Shown here: positions 38,531 through 47,600 of the stretch, in pieces
Layout of the letters: every line of letters begins with the position of its first letter
How positions within the stretch are numbered: position 1 is the stretch's first letter
From: CAZTTG01 sp964615935
Lineage (GTDB): Bacteria > Planctomycetota > UBA1135 > GCA-002686595
DNA: 52,018 bases
Reading direction: 5' to 3'
Assembly (NCBI GenBank): GCA_964615935.1
Contig: CAZTTG010000044.1
Span: 1-52,018, forward strand
Program-made: the position numbers and the translations under genes
Notes under the pieces: generated by a model
Told to the model about the DNA's origin: nothing
What the model saw: the letters and a program-made list of their open reading frames with translations, nothing else
Databases searched by the model: none

Positions 38531-39198
38531 TGCAGATGCACAGGAGAGCCTGGATGGGCCTGGCCGCGGTCTCCGCGGTCCTGATCGCCACGGCCGGGGG
38601 ATGCTCCAGCCGGGGAGGACAGAAGGTGAAGCAGCATTCGAACGAGGACTTCTACGCCGCCGACGGCAGCTTCGACGAGGCCGCCGCCAAGCAGGCCTAC
38701 TACGACATGATGGAGCGCTTCGGCTACCCCATCCCCGAGCGCCTGCGGGGCGAGGACTTCTGGACCCTGGACTTCGCCCTGGGCCGCTTCACCGAGGTGG
38801 GCATGGCCGGCGTCTTCTGGGTCAACCACCAGGAGCACGACTACCTGGGCCACGAGATCTACCTGCTCCCCGGCCAGATGATCCCCGAGCACTGGCACGT
38901 GGCCTCCGAGACGGCGCGGCCCAAGGTGGAGGGCTGGCACGTGCGCCACGGCTCGGTCACCCTCTACGCCGAGGGCCAGCCCAGCCCCGGCGTGGACGAG
39001 CGCATCCCGCCCTCGCACCGCGGCATCGCGGTGGCGCGGACCGAGCAGGTGGTCCTGCCCGGCGAGTGCGGCCAGCTCGCCAACCCCGAGGAGAAGCACT
39101 GGATGCTGGCGGGGCCCGAGGGGGCCATCGTCACCGAGTACGCCTCCTTCCACGACATGGCCGGCCTGCGCTTCACGCACCCGGACATCGAGCTCTGA
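38527..39198 (+). CDS. Lyxose/mannose-isomerase-like cupin, lipoprotein
   Basis: A 223-residue protein. ATG 38527 overlaps the upstream stop (ATGA). A lipoprotein signal with lipobox TAGGC (Cys26) is followed by a cupin fold like the D-lyxose/D-mannose isomerase family: LPGQMIPEHWH, a second strand with Glu, and KHWML. Putative metal ligands are His122, His124, Glu135 and His191, in the H-x-H...E...H order of those isomerases; the C-terminal RFTHPDIEL also fits. The family is normally cytoplasmic, so an exported version is unusual. Together with DhaKL and the LsrF-like enzyme it completes an isomerase-kinase-aldolase set, although it would act on the far side of the membrane. Confidence 0.65.
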   Translation: MMQMHRRAWMGLAAVSAVLIATAGGCSSRGGQKVKQHSNEDFYAADGSFDEAAAKQAYYDMMERFGYPIPERLRGEDFWTLDFALGRFTEVGMAGVFWVNHQEHDYLGHEIYLLPGQMIPEHWHVASETARPKVEGWHVRHGSVTLYAEGQPSPGVDERIPPSHRGIAVARTEQVVLPGECGQLANPEEKHWMLAGPEGAIVTEYASFHDMAGLRFTHPDIEL

Positions 39199-42100
39199 TG
39201 GCTGCCCCCCTCCTGCTGTTCGGACTCCTGGCCGCCGGCCTCGCGGGCCAGGGCGAGGCGGAGCTCTACCAGCGGAGGGACTCCTGGTCCGAGACCCTGC
39301 TGGCCTCCCGGGCCGCCTTCCGGGAGCGCGACCGCCAGGCCGAATTCGAGCTGGGGCCCTGGTACGCCACCGCCCCCCTCCCGGCCAGCGACATGGCGCA
39401 GGTCCTCTTCCCCGAGGAGGGGGTGGACCTCGCCGCCGTGGACGCGAAGGGCGAGCCGCGCTGGACGGCGCGGCCCGAGTGGGCCGACGGCGCGGTGCAC
39501 GGCCTGCCGAAGCGGAACCACGCCTCCACCTACCTCTACCGGATCATCGAGGTCCCCTCGGCCGTCACCCCGACGGCCAGCCTGGGGAGCGACGACGGCC
39601 TCGAGGTGTGGCTGAACGGCGAGGAGCTCCTGACGCGGGACGTGGCCCGGGGCCCCGCTCCGGACCAGGACCGGCTCCCGCTCCCCCTGGTGGCCGGCGA
39701 GAACCACCTGCTCCTCGAGATCCACAACCGGACCGGCGACCACGGCTTCTACTTCTCGCTGAGCGAGAGCCCGCTGGACGCGCTCTGGAGCCGGATCGCC
39801 GCGGACTTCCCCGGCGAGGCCGCGAGCCTGCAGCGGGACCTGGAGCCGGGCGGCGTCCGGGCCTGGTTCGAGGAGGACGAGGCGGCGCCGGCCAGCCGGA
39901 AGCTGATCGAGGGTCTCCTGGTGGGGATCGACGCCCGCGAGGGAGGCTTCGGCCGCGCCCTCGATCGGCTGCGGCGGAGCGGGACGGAGGCGGACGATCC
40001 GCGGTGGCTCGGCCTGTACCTGGATCTCTGCCGCGCCCGCGAGCTGCTCGGCCTCCTCGACCGCCTGGACCTGGCCGCCCTGCGGCGCGCGGTGGAGGAC
40101 CTGAGCCGGAGCTTCCCCGACGAGTACGCGCCGGGGGAGAACCTCCTGGCCCGGCTGGACCTCATCCAGGGGGCCCTGCCCGCCACCCGCGAGGCGCTGC
40201 GCAGCGGCTTCCCGGGCTCCTTCGAGGGCGCGGCCGACGCGGCCGAGCGCATGGCCGCCTTCCAGCGCGAGGCCCTCCTGGCCAATCCCCTGCTGGACAT
40301 CGACCGCCTGGTGGCGATCGAGCGCCGGGCGGACTCGCCCAAGCTGGGGCTGCCGCAGAACTGGCAGGGCAACTGCTCGCTCCCCCGCTCGGGCTTCGAG
40401 GACCGGATCGTCACCCTCGCGCCCCGGGAGGGCCCCGACTCGATCCGCACGCTGTTCGAGCCCGAGCGGCCGCGCATGATCGCCGACCTCGACCTGCGCT
40501 TCGACGGCGAGCGCATGCTCTTCTCGATGCTGGGCAGCCACGAGCGCTGGCAGATCTTCGAGCTCGGCGCCGACGGCGGGGAGCTGCGCCAGGTGACGCC
40601 GGGTCCGCACCCCGACGTCGACAACTACGACGCCTGCTACCTGCCCGACGGCCGCATCGTCTTCGACTCCACCCGCTGCTTCCAGGGCATCCCCTGCGTG
40701 GGGGGCGCCGACCGGGTGGCCAACCTCTACCTGATGGACGAGGCCGCCGGCAGCGTCCGCCAGCTGTGCTTCGACCAGGACCACGACTGGTGCCCGACGG
40801 TGCTGAACAACGGGCGGCTCCTCTACACGCGCTGGGAGTACTCGGACACGCCCCACTACTTCTCGCGGCTCCTGTTCCACATGAACCCGGACGGCACCGG
40901 GCAGATGGAGTACTACGGGAGCAACTCCTTCTGGCCCAACTCGATCTTCTTCGCCCGCCCCATCCCCGGGCACCCCACCCAGGTGGTGGCCATCGTCTCG
41001 GGGCACCACGGCGTGCCCCGCATGGGCGAGCTGGTGATCTTCGACCCCGCCCGGGGGCGCTTCGAGGCCGACGGTGTGGTGCAGCGCATCCCCGGCTGGG
41101 GCGAGGAGGTGGAGCCCGTCATCGTCGACCAGCTGGTGAACGCGAGCTGGCCCAAGTTCCTGCACCCCTGGCCGCTGAGCGAGAAGTACTTCCTGGTCTC
41201 CTGCCAGCCCGATCCGGGCTCGCCCTGGGGCATCTACCTGGTGGACGTCTTCGACAACGTCCTGCTGCTGGCCGAGCGGGCCGGGCAGGCGCTGCTCGAG
41301 CCGGTGCCCCTGCGCTCCCGGCCGACGCCGCCGGCGATCCCCGACAAGATCGACCCCGAGCGCGACGACGCCCTGGTCTACCTGGCCGACGTCTACGCCG
41401 GCCCCGGGCTGGAGGGCGTGCCGCGCGGCACGGTGAAGGCGCTGCGGGTGTACGAGTTCCACTACGCCTATCCCAGCATGGGGGGGCACAAGCACGTGGC
41501 CGTCGAGGGCGCGTGGGACGTGCACCGGATCCTGGGCACGGTCCCCGTCCGGGCCGACGGCTCGGCCTCCTTCCGCGTGCCGGCCAACACCCCCCTGGCG
41601 GTGCAGCCGCTCGACGAAGAGGGCAAGGCCCTGCAGATGATGCGGAGCTGGTTCACCGCCATGCCGGGGGAGGTCCTCTCCTGCGTGGGCTGCCACGAGA
41701 GCCAGAACACCAGCCCGCCGGTGAAGCCCACCCTGGCCTCACGCCGCGCGCCCGAGGACATCCAGCCCTGGTACGGCCCCACCCGCGGCTTCAGCTTCAA
41801 GCGCGAGGTGCAGCCGGTGCTGGACCGCCACTGCGTCGCCTGCCACGACGGCCGCGAGGGCGAGCGGGGCGTCCGTCTGGCCGACCTGCGTAGGAAGGCC
41901 GAGGACGGGTGGGGCGGCTTCACCCCCTCGTATCTGGCCCTGCACCCCTTCGTGCGCCGCCCCGGCCCGGAGAGCGACTACCACCTGCAGATGCCGCTGG
42001 AGTACCACGCCGACACCAGCGAGCTGATCCAGATGCTGGCCAAGGGCCACCACGGCGTGGAGCTCGACGGGGAGGCCTGGGAGCGGCTGATCACCTGGAT

Positions 42101-43229
42101 CGACCTCAACGTGCCCGACCACGGGACCTGGAGCGAGCACCGCGCCATCGCCGGGGACTTCCGCGAGCGCCGCCAGCTCATGCTGTCCCTGCACGCCAAC
42201 CGCTGCGAGGACCCGGAGGTGGTGCTCGAGCCGGATCCCGAGGAGGTCCAGCCGGTGGTGGCGCTGATGCCCGATCCTCCGCCTCCTCCGCCGGCGGGGG
42301 ACGAGAGCTGCCCCGGCTGGCCCTTCGACGCCGAGGAGGCCGTGCGGCGTCGGGCCGCCGTCGGGCTACCCCTCGAGCAGCGGGTGGACCTCGGCGAGGG
42401 CGTGGCCCTGGAGCTCTCCCTGGTCCCGGCGGGCGAGTACGTCATGGGGGACCGGGAGGGCTGCGCCGACGAGGCGCCCACCACCCGGGTGCGGATCGGG
42501 CGGCCCTACTATCTGGGCCGGATGGAGGTCACCCGCGGCCAGTACGCGCGCTTCGACCCCTCGCACGACAACGGCTACATCGACCAGCACCACAAGGACC
42601 ACACCACCCCGGGCTACCCGGCGAACGCGCCCGGCATGCCGGTCATCCGCGTGTCCTGGGACCGGGCCGTGGCCTTCTGCGAGTGGCTCTCGGAGCGGAC
42701 CGGGCGGAGCTTCCGCCTGCCCACCGAGGCCCAGTGGGAGTGGGCCTGCCGCGCCGGCAGCGCCACCCCCCTCCAGTTCGGCGACCTGAACGCCGACTTC
42801 GCGCCCTTCGCCAACCTGGCCGACCGATCGATCCAGCTCCTGGCGGTCACCGGCGTCAACCCCCAGCCCATCCCCAACCCCAGCCCCTACGAGGATTTCC
42901 TGCCCAAGGAGCCCCGCTTCGACGACGGCCACCGGCTCATGGCCGAGGCCGGCCGGTATCGACCCAATCCCTGGGGGCTCTGCGACATGCACGGAAACGT
43001 CTGCGAGTGGACGCGCTCGAGCTACGCGCCCTATCCCTATCGGGACGGCGACGGCCGCAACCGGATCTCCAGCGCCGCCCACCGGGTGGTGCGCGGCGGG
43101 TCGTGGATCAGCCGCCCGAAGATGGCCCGCTCCTCCTTCCGCCTGGCCTACCGGCCCTGGCAGGGCGTCCACGACGTGGGCTTCCGCGTCCTCATGGAGA
43201 GCGACGGGATCGCGGGAACGGGCGAGTAG
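39198..43229 (+). CDS. HzsA-like diheme c-type cytochrome fused to an FGE-like domain
   Basis: A 1343-residue exported protein. It overlaps the upstream stop by one base (TGATG) and has a signal peptide (MAAPLLLFGLLAAGLAGQG). Residues about 105-200 look like a PA14/galactose-binding-like sandwich (GSDDGLEVWLNG). About 430-1010 resemble the alpha subunit of hydrazine synthase and its many non-anammox relatives: YLPDGRIVFDSTRCFQGIPC, DHDWCPTVLNNGRLLYTRWEYSD, and two heme c motifs, CVGCH (829-833) and CVACH (879-883). A Pro-rich linker follows. Residues about 1065-1340 are an FGE/SUMF1-like domain (SLVPAGEYVMGD, EVTRGQYARF, NVCEWTRSSY, RGGSWISRP). The copper-binding cysteines of true FGE are absent near the end, so sulfatase activation is unlikely. 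The 3' end overlaps cheB by 38 nt. Confidence 0.8.
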   Translation: MAAPLLLFGLLAAGLAGQGEAELYQRRDSWSETLLASRAAFRERDRQAEFELGPWYATAPLPASDMAQVLFPEEGVDLAAVDAKGEPRWTARPEWADGAVHGLPKRNHASTYLYRIIEVPSAVTPTASLGSDDGLEVWLNGEELLTRDVARGPAPDQDRLPLPLVAGENHLLLEIHNRTGDHGFYFSLSESPLDALWSRIAADFPGEAASLQRDLEPGGVRAWFEEDEAAPASRKLIEGLLVGIDAREGGFGRALDRLRRSGTEADDPRWLGLYLDLCRARELLGLLDRLDLAALRRAVEDLSRSFPDEYAPGENLLARLDLIQGALPATREALRSGFPGSFEGAADAAERMAAFQREALLANPLLDIDRLVAIERRADSPKLGLPQNWQGNCSLPRSGFEDRIVTLAPREGPDSIRTLFEPERPRMIADLDLRFDGERMLFSMLGSHERWQIFELGADGGELRQVTPGPHPDVDNYDACYLPDGRIVFDSTRCFQGIPCVGGADRVANLYLMDEAAGSVRQLCFDQDHDWCPTVLNNGRLLYTRWEYSDTPHYFSRLLFHMNPDGTGQMEYYGSNSFWPNSIFFARPIPGHPTQVVAIVSGHHGVPRMGELVIFDPARGRFEADGVVQRIPGWGEEVEPVIVDQLVNASWPKFLHPWPLSEKYFLVSCQPDPGSPWGIYLVDVFDNVLLLAERAGQALLEPVPLRSRPTPPAIPDKIDPERDDALVYLADVYAGPGLEGVPRGTVKALRVYEFHYAYPSMGGHKHVAVEGAWDVHRILGTVPVRADGSASFRVPANTPLAVQPLDEEGKALQMMRSWFTAMPGEVLSCVGCHESQNTSPPVKPTLASRRAPEDIQPWYGPTRGFSFKREVQPVLDRHCVACHDGREGERGVRLADLRRKAEDGWGGFTPSYLALHPFVRRPGPESDYHLQMPLEYHADTSELIQMLAKGHHGVELDGEAWERLITWIDLNVPDHGTWSEHRAIAGDFRERRQLMLSLHANRCEDPEVVLEPDPEEVQPVVALMPDPPPPPPAGDESCPGWPFDAEEAVRRRAAVGLPLEQRVDLGEGVALELSLVPAGEYVMGDREGCADEAPTTRVRIGRPYYLGRMEVTRGQYARFDPSHDNGYIDQHHKDHTTPGYPANAPGMPVIRVSWDRAVAFCEWLSERTGRSFRLPTEAQWEWACRAGSATPLQFGDLNADFAPFANLADRSIQLLAVTGVNPQPIPNPSPYEDFLPKEPRFDDGHRLMAEAGRYRPNPWGLCDMHGNVCEWTRSSYAPYPYRDGDGRNRISSAAHRVVRGGSWISRPKMARSSFRLAYRPWQGVHDVGFRVLMESDGIAGTGE

Positions 43230-43827
43230 GCCGGCGGCGGCCCTCATCGGTCCCGTCCGAGGTCCACGGCAGCCCGGCCAGGAAGGGGCCGATCTCGACC
43301 AGCCGCAGCACGTGGTCCGCGTCGACGGCCGCCAGGGCCGCTGCGGGCATGGTCCCGGCGCGGGCCGAGGCGGGATCCTGGACCACGGTCAGGCCGCCAC
43401 GCTCCTGGATCGCTCGCAGGCCGCGGGCTCCGTCGGCGCTCGCGCCGGTCAGGACGACCCCCACCAGGGCGTCCCCAAAGGCGTCCGCGGCGCTGAAGAA
43501 GAGCTCGTCGATGGAGGGCCGCGAGCCGTGGACCCGGGGGTCGAGGGAGAGGCCCAGGCTTCGATCGGCCTCCACGTAGAGGTGGTAGCCGGCCGGCGCC
43601 AGGTAGACCACGCCGGCGCGCGCCGGCTCCTTGTCCTCCGCCTCCTTCACCCGAACGCTGCTCACCGAGTCGAGATGCGCCGCCAGGAAGTCGCCGGCAT
43701 CCTCCGTGCGGTGCTGGACCACCAGCACCGGGGCCATGCGGTCCCGCGGAAGCTCGGGGAGGACGGCGGACAGGGCCTCGAGACCGCCCGCCGAGACGCC
43801 GATGGCGGCCGCCCGGTAGCTCCTCAT
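43192..43827 (-). CDS. cheB: CheB-type protein-glutamate methylesterase without receiver domain
   Basis: A 211-residue catalytic CheB domain. ATG 43827 overlaps the cheR stop (ATGA). The Ser-His-Asp triad is visible as Ser12 (GVSAGG), His39 (VVQHR) and Asp132 (LTGASADGARG), and PSIDELFFSAADAFG is conserved. No receiver domain is present, so it is not regulated by its own phosphorylation; such stand-alone forms occur in sensory clusters with CheR. Its 3' end overlaps the convergent diheme protein gene by 38 nt. It is the last gene of the operon with CheR and the receiver-rich sensor. Confidence 0.88.
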   Translation of the reverse strand: MRSYRAAAIGVSAGGLEALSAVLPELPRDRMAPVLVVQHRTEDAGDFLAAHLDSVSSVRVKEAEDKEPARAGVVYLAPAGYHLYVEADRSLGLSLDPRVHGSRPSIDELFFSAADAFGDALVGVVLTGASADGARGLRAIQERGGLTVVQDPASARAGTMPAAALAAVDADHVLRLVEIGPFLAGLPWTSDGTDEGRRRPTRPFPRSRRSP

Positions 43828-44669
43828 CGCCCCCCGGCGCGCGCCGGGAGCCTCCGGTAGATCCGGGTCCGCGGGACCAGCTCCCCGAAGCCCTCCTGCA
43901 GGCGCGTGTGATGCAGACTCTCCTTGGGTCCCAGGCACAGGAAGCCCAGCGGGTGCAGGCTCTCGCGGAACAGTGACAGGACGTGCTCCTTGAGGGAGCT
44001 GTCGAAGTAGATCAGGACGTTGCGGCAGACGATCAGGACCATCTCCCCGAAGGACCCGTCGGTGACGAGGTTGTGGTGGGCGAAGGTGATGTTCCGCTTC
44101 AGGCCCTCCTCGATCCTGGCCGAGCCGCCCTCGATCCGGAAGTGGTCCGTGAGGCCGGAGCGACCGCCCGCGCGGAGGTAGTTGCCGGCGTACTGGCGGA
44201 CGTCTTCGGGGGGGTAATGGCCCATCCTGGCGATCTGCAAGGCCCTCCGGTTGTAGTCCGTGGCGTAGATGTGGGCCTTGTCGTAGATGCCGGCCTCCTC
44301 CAGGAGGAGGGCCAAGGAGTAGACCTCCTCGCCCGTGGCGCAGCCCGCGTGCCAGATCTTGACCAGCGGGTAGGTCTTCAGCATCGGGAAGACCTCGTCC
44401 CGGATCGCGCGGTACACCTGCGGATCGCGGAACATCTCCGTGACAGTGATGGACAGGTCCATCAGGACCTGGTTGAAGAAGGCCTCGTCGCGGAGTATGC
44501 GGGGCAGCATGTCGGAGAGATGGGTCAGCTCCGACAGGCGCAAGCGATGCATCAGGCGCCGCTTCAGGGAAGCCCGGGCGTAGTGGCTGAAGTCGTAGCC
44601 ATAGCGGCGCTTGACGGCGTCCAGCAGCAGGTCGATCTCGACCTTCTCGAGGTCGGCGGCGGACGTCAT
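43824..44669 (-). CDS. cheR: CheR-type protein-glutamate methyltransferase
   Basis: A 281-residue SAM-dependent methyltransferase. The N-terminal helical part (RRYGYDFSHYARASLKRRL) and the SAM fold (IWHAGCATGEEVYSLAL, IYATDYNRRAL, VLIVCRNVLIYFD) are complete. It has no TPR domain. It is the methyl-adding partner of the CheB protein, and the two ends overlap by 4 nt. There is no classical chemoreceptor here, so the methylated target could be another protein, perhaps a signalling protein encoded elsewhere. The start ATG 44669 overlaps the sensor stop by 4 nt. Confidence 0.9.
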   Translation of the reverse strand: MTSAADLEKVEIDLLLDAVKRRYGYDFSHYARASLKRRLMHRLRLSELTHLSDMLPRILRDEAFFNQVLMDLSITVTEMFRDPQVYRAIRDEVFPMLKTYPLVKIWHAGCATGEEVYSLALLLEEAGIYDKAHIYATDYNRRALQIARMGHYPPEDVRQYAGNYLRAGGRSGLTDHFRIEGGSARIEEGLKRNITFAHHNLVTDGSFGEMVLIVCRNVLIYFDSSLKEHVLSLFRESLHPLGFLCLGPKESLHHTRLQEGFGELVPRTRIYRRLPARAGGR

Positions 44670-47600
44670 GGCCGGGAGAGCCACACTCGGATCAGCGACA
44701 CCAGGTGGTCGACGTCCACCGGCTTGGTCAGGTAGTCGTTGGCGCCGGCCTCGATGCACCGGGCCCGATCCTCGGCCATGGCCTTGGCGGTCAGCGCCAG
44801 GACCGGCAGATCCGCCAGGCGCTGGTCGGCGCGGATGCGGCGGATGGCCTCGTAGCCGTCCATCACCGGCATCATGATGTCCATGATGATCAGGTCGACG
44901 CGGTCCTCGCCCTCCAGGGCCTCGAGGGCCACCTGGCCGTTCTCGGCCAGGGCGACCTCCAGCCCCCGGCGTTCGAGCGCCTGGCCCAGGGCGTAGGTAT
45001 TGCGCTCGTCGTCGTCCACCAGGAGCACCCGCCGGCCCGCCAGCGCGGGGTCGCCGCCGCCGATCGCCGGGACGGCCTCGGGGCCGGCCGTCGCAGGCGC
45101 GGGCCGGTCTTCCTGAAGGAGCAGGCTCACCTCGTCCACCAGGCGCTGCCGGGAGGCGCCATCCGCGACCACCACGCTGCGGGCGTGCCTCTCCAGCTCC
45201 CGCCGCCTGGCGGCGCTCAGGTCCTCGCCGGTGTGGACGACGATCGGCGGGCTCGCGGCCGATTCGTCCTCGTCGAGCCGGCGCAGCAGGTCGAAGCCGG
45301 CGTCGTCGCGCGGATCGAGATCGAGGACCACGCAGTCGTAGGCCCGGCGCCGGATCCTCCGCAAGGCCTCCTCCGCGTCATCGACCGCGGTGACCTCCAC
45401 GTCCAGTCGGTCGACCAGATTCGCCAGGGCCTCCTGAACGTCGGGGCTGCCGCCCATGAGCAGGATCGCCCCGGCCGCCGAGTCGAGCAGCCCGTTCACG
45501 CGGTCGAGCAGCTCCTCGATGGCCCGGACGCTCACCGGCTTCTGGAGGTATCCCAGGGCGCCCCCGGCCGCGAAGTCCACGTCCTCCTCGCGCCCCGAGA
45601 GGATGAATACAGGGATGTGCCGGGTGGACGGGCCGGCTCTCAGCTCCTCGAAGACCGCGCTCCCCTCCATGTCCGGCAAGCCCCGGTCGAGGAGGATCGC
45701 ATCCGGCTGGTGCTCGTCGGCCAGCTCCAGCCCGCGCCTCCCCGTCTGGGCCAAGAGGCACTGGAAGCCCTTCCTCTCCGCCAGCTCGCTGAGGAGCCTG
45801 GCGGAGACGCGATCATCCTCGATGACCAGGATCGTCCTCGCGTCCCGATCGGCTTCCTCGGGGGAATCGCCGGTCCGCGCCGGCGCGCGGATCGCCGGCT
45901 CCGCTCGGCTCGGCGCGGCCGAGGTCTCCTCCTCCAGCTCGGAGTTGGCCGTCTGCAGCTCCTCCTGCTGCACGCGCAGCTCCTCGGTCTGGGACTGGAG
46001 CTCTTCCGACTGGGCCTGGCTGGTCTCCAGCAGCTCCTGCAGGCGCTGGCGGGAGAGGGCTCCGTCGATGGCGATGGCGATGCTCTCCTCGACCAGGTCG
46101 AGGAAGGCCAGGCAGCGCTCGCCCAGGGCCTCCAGCGACCCCAGCTCGATGACCCCCTTCAGCTCGTCTTCGTGCGAGATGGGCCTCACCAGGATGTTGC
46201 GCGGGGGAGCCTCGCCGAGACCCGAGCTGACCGCCAGGTAGTCGGCCGGCACCTGGGTCAGCAGGATGGGCTCGCCCTCCAGCGCCGCCTGTCCGACCAG
46301 GCCCTGGCCGAGCTCGATCTCGTTGGTCAGACCCTTGCGGGCGTGGAAGGCGTAGCTGCCCACGAGCTGCAGGCGGTGCGGGTCCTTGACCAGGTAGATC
46401 GCGCCGATGTGGGCCTCGAGATGCTGGGCGAGGTAGGTGATGACGTCTCTCGCCAGGGCGGCCACGCCCTTCTCGCCTCGCATCCGTTCGCCCAGCTCGG
46501 CCTGTCCCGTCTTCATCCAGCTGGAGAGCTCTCTCTCCCGGGTCGCCTCCCGCAGGCTGGTCACCATCTCGTGGAAGCGGCTGCCCAGCTCGCCGATCTC
46601 GTTCCGGGGCCCGATCTCGATCTCCTGATCGAGGTCCCCATCGGAGACGCGCCGGGCCGCATCGGACAGCCTGGCGATGGGCCGCGCCAGGCGGCCGGCC
46701 GTCACGGTCGCCACCACGGACACCAGCAGGACGGTGCCGATCAGGAGGACCAGGGACAGGATCCTCAGCTCCCGGATGGGGGCCAGGGCCTCGGCCTCCT
46801 CGGTCTCGGCGATCAGTCCGAGGGGCACCCCCGCCACCTCGAGCTGGGTGTGCAGTCCCAGAACCCTCCGGCCGTTGGGACCTTCGTAGGCCAGGACCTC
46901 CTCTCGGTGGTCACCCGGATCCGCGTGGCCCTGCACGTGATCGCGCGACCAGGCCCTGGTCATCACGGTGTCGATCGGCTCACCGAGGATCGTCTCCTTC
47001 GCGCCCAGGGCCGTGTTGGACCTCATCCTGAGGTCCGCTCCCACCAGGTAGCTCTCCCCCGTCCTCCCCAGCCCGGCCCGCTGCTGCATGAGGGCGTCGA
47101 TTCGATCCACCGGGAGCTGAACGGCCATCAGGCCGATCTTGTTCCCGCGCTCGTCGAGCAGCACGGACGCCAGGAATCCCGCCACGGCGCCCTGGGAGGG
47201 AGCGTAGCGCTCGAAGTCGGAGAAGGTCGTGTGCCCCGAGCTCAACGCCGCCTGACAGGCCCGAGCGAACTTGGTCTCCGACAGCTCGCCTCGAAACAGA
47301 TTCGTGCCCAGGTCCGGTTCGCGCACCACGGTGAAGAGGATGTCGCCCTCGGCGCCGATGAGGAACACGTCGTAGTAGTCGTAGATCCGGCGGAAGGTGG
47401 TCAGGTCGGCGCCGTACTCGTCGACCAGCAGCTCCCATGGGTAGCTCCCCACGAACTCCCCCAGCTCCTCCCCGCTGGCGGCAAAGGCGTCCCGCAGTCC
47501 GGCCAGGAAGCGCGCGTTGGAGGGCGCGGACGCCTGGGCATCCAGGTCGGTCAACATCCTGAGGAAGAAGAAGCGGATGTACTCGGTCTTGAGCTCGGCC

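Noticed and set aside
39198..43229. Evidence for anammox (hydrazine synthase)
   Set aside because: HzsA-like proteins are widespread outside anammox bacteria; HzsB/C, hydrazine dehydrogenase and other anammox genes are absent here.
42390..43229. FGE-like domain as the activator of the sulfatase at 49167-50609
   Set aside because: The cysteines needed for copper binding and catalysis are missing, and the genes are on different operons.
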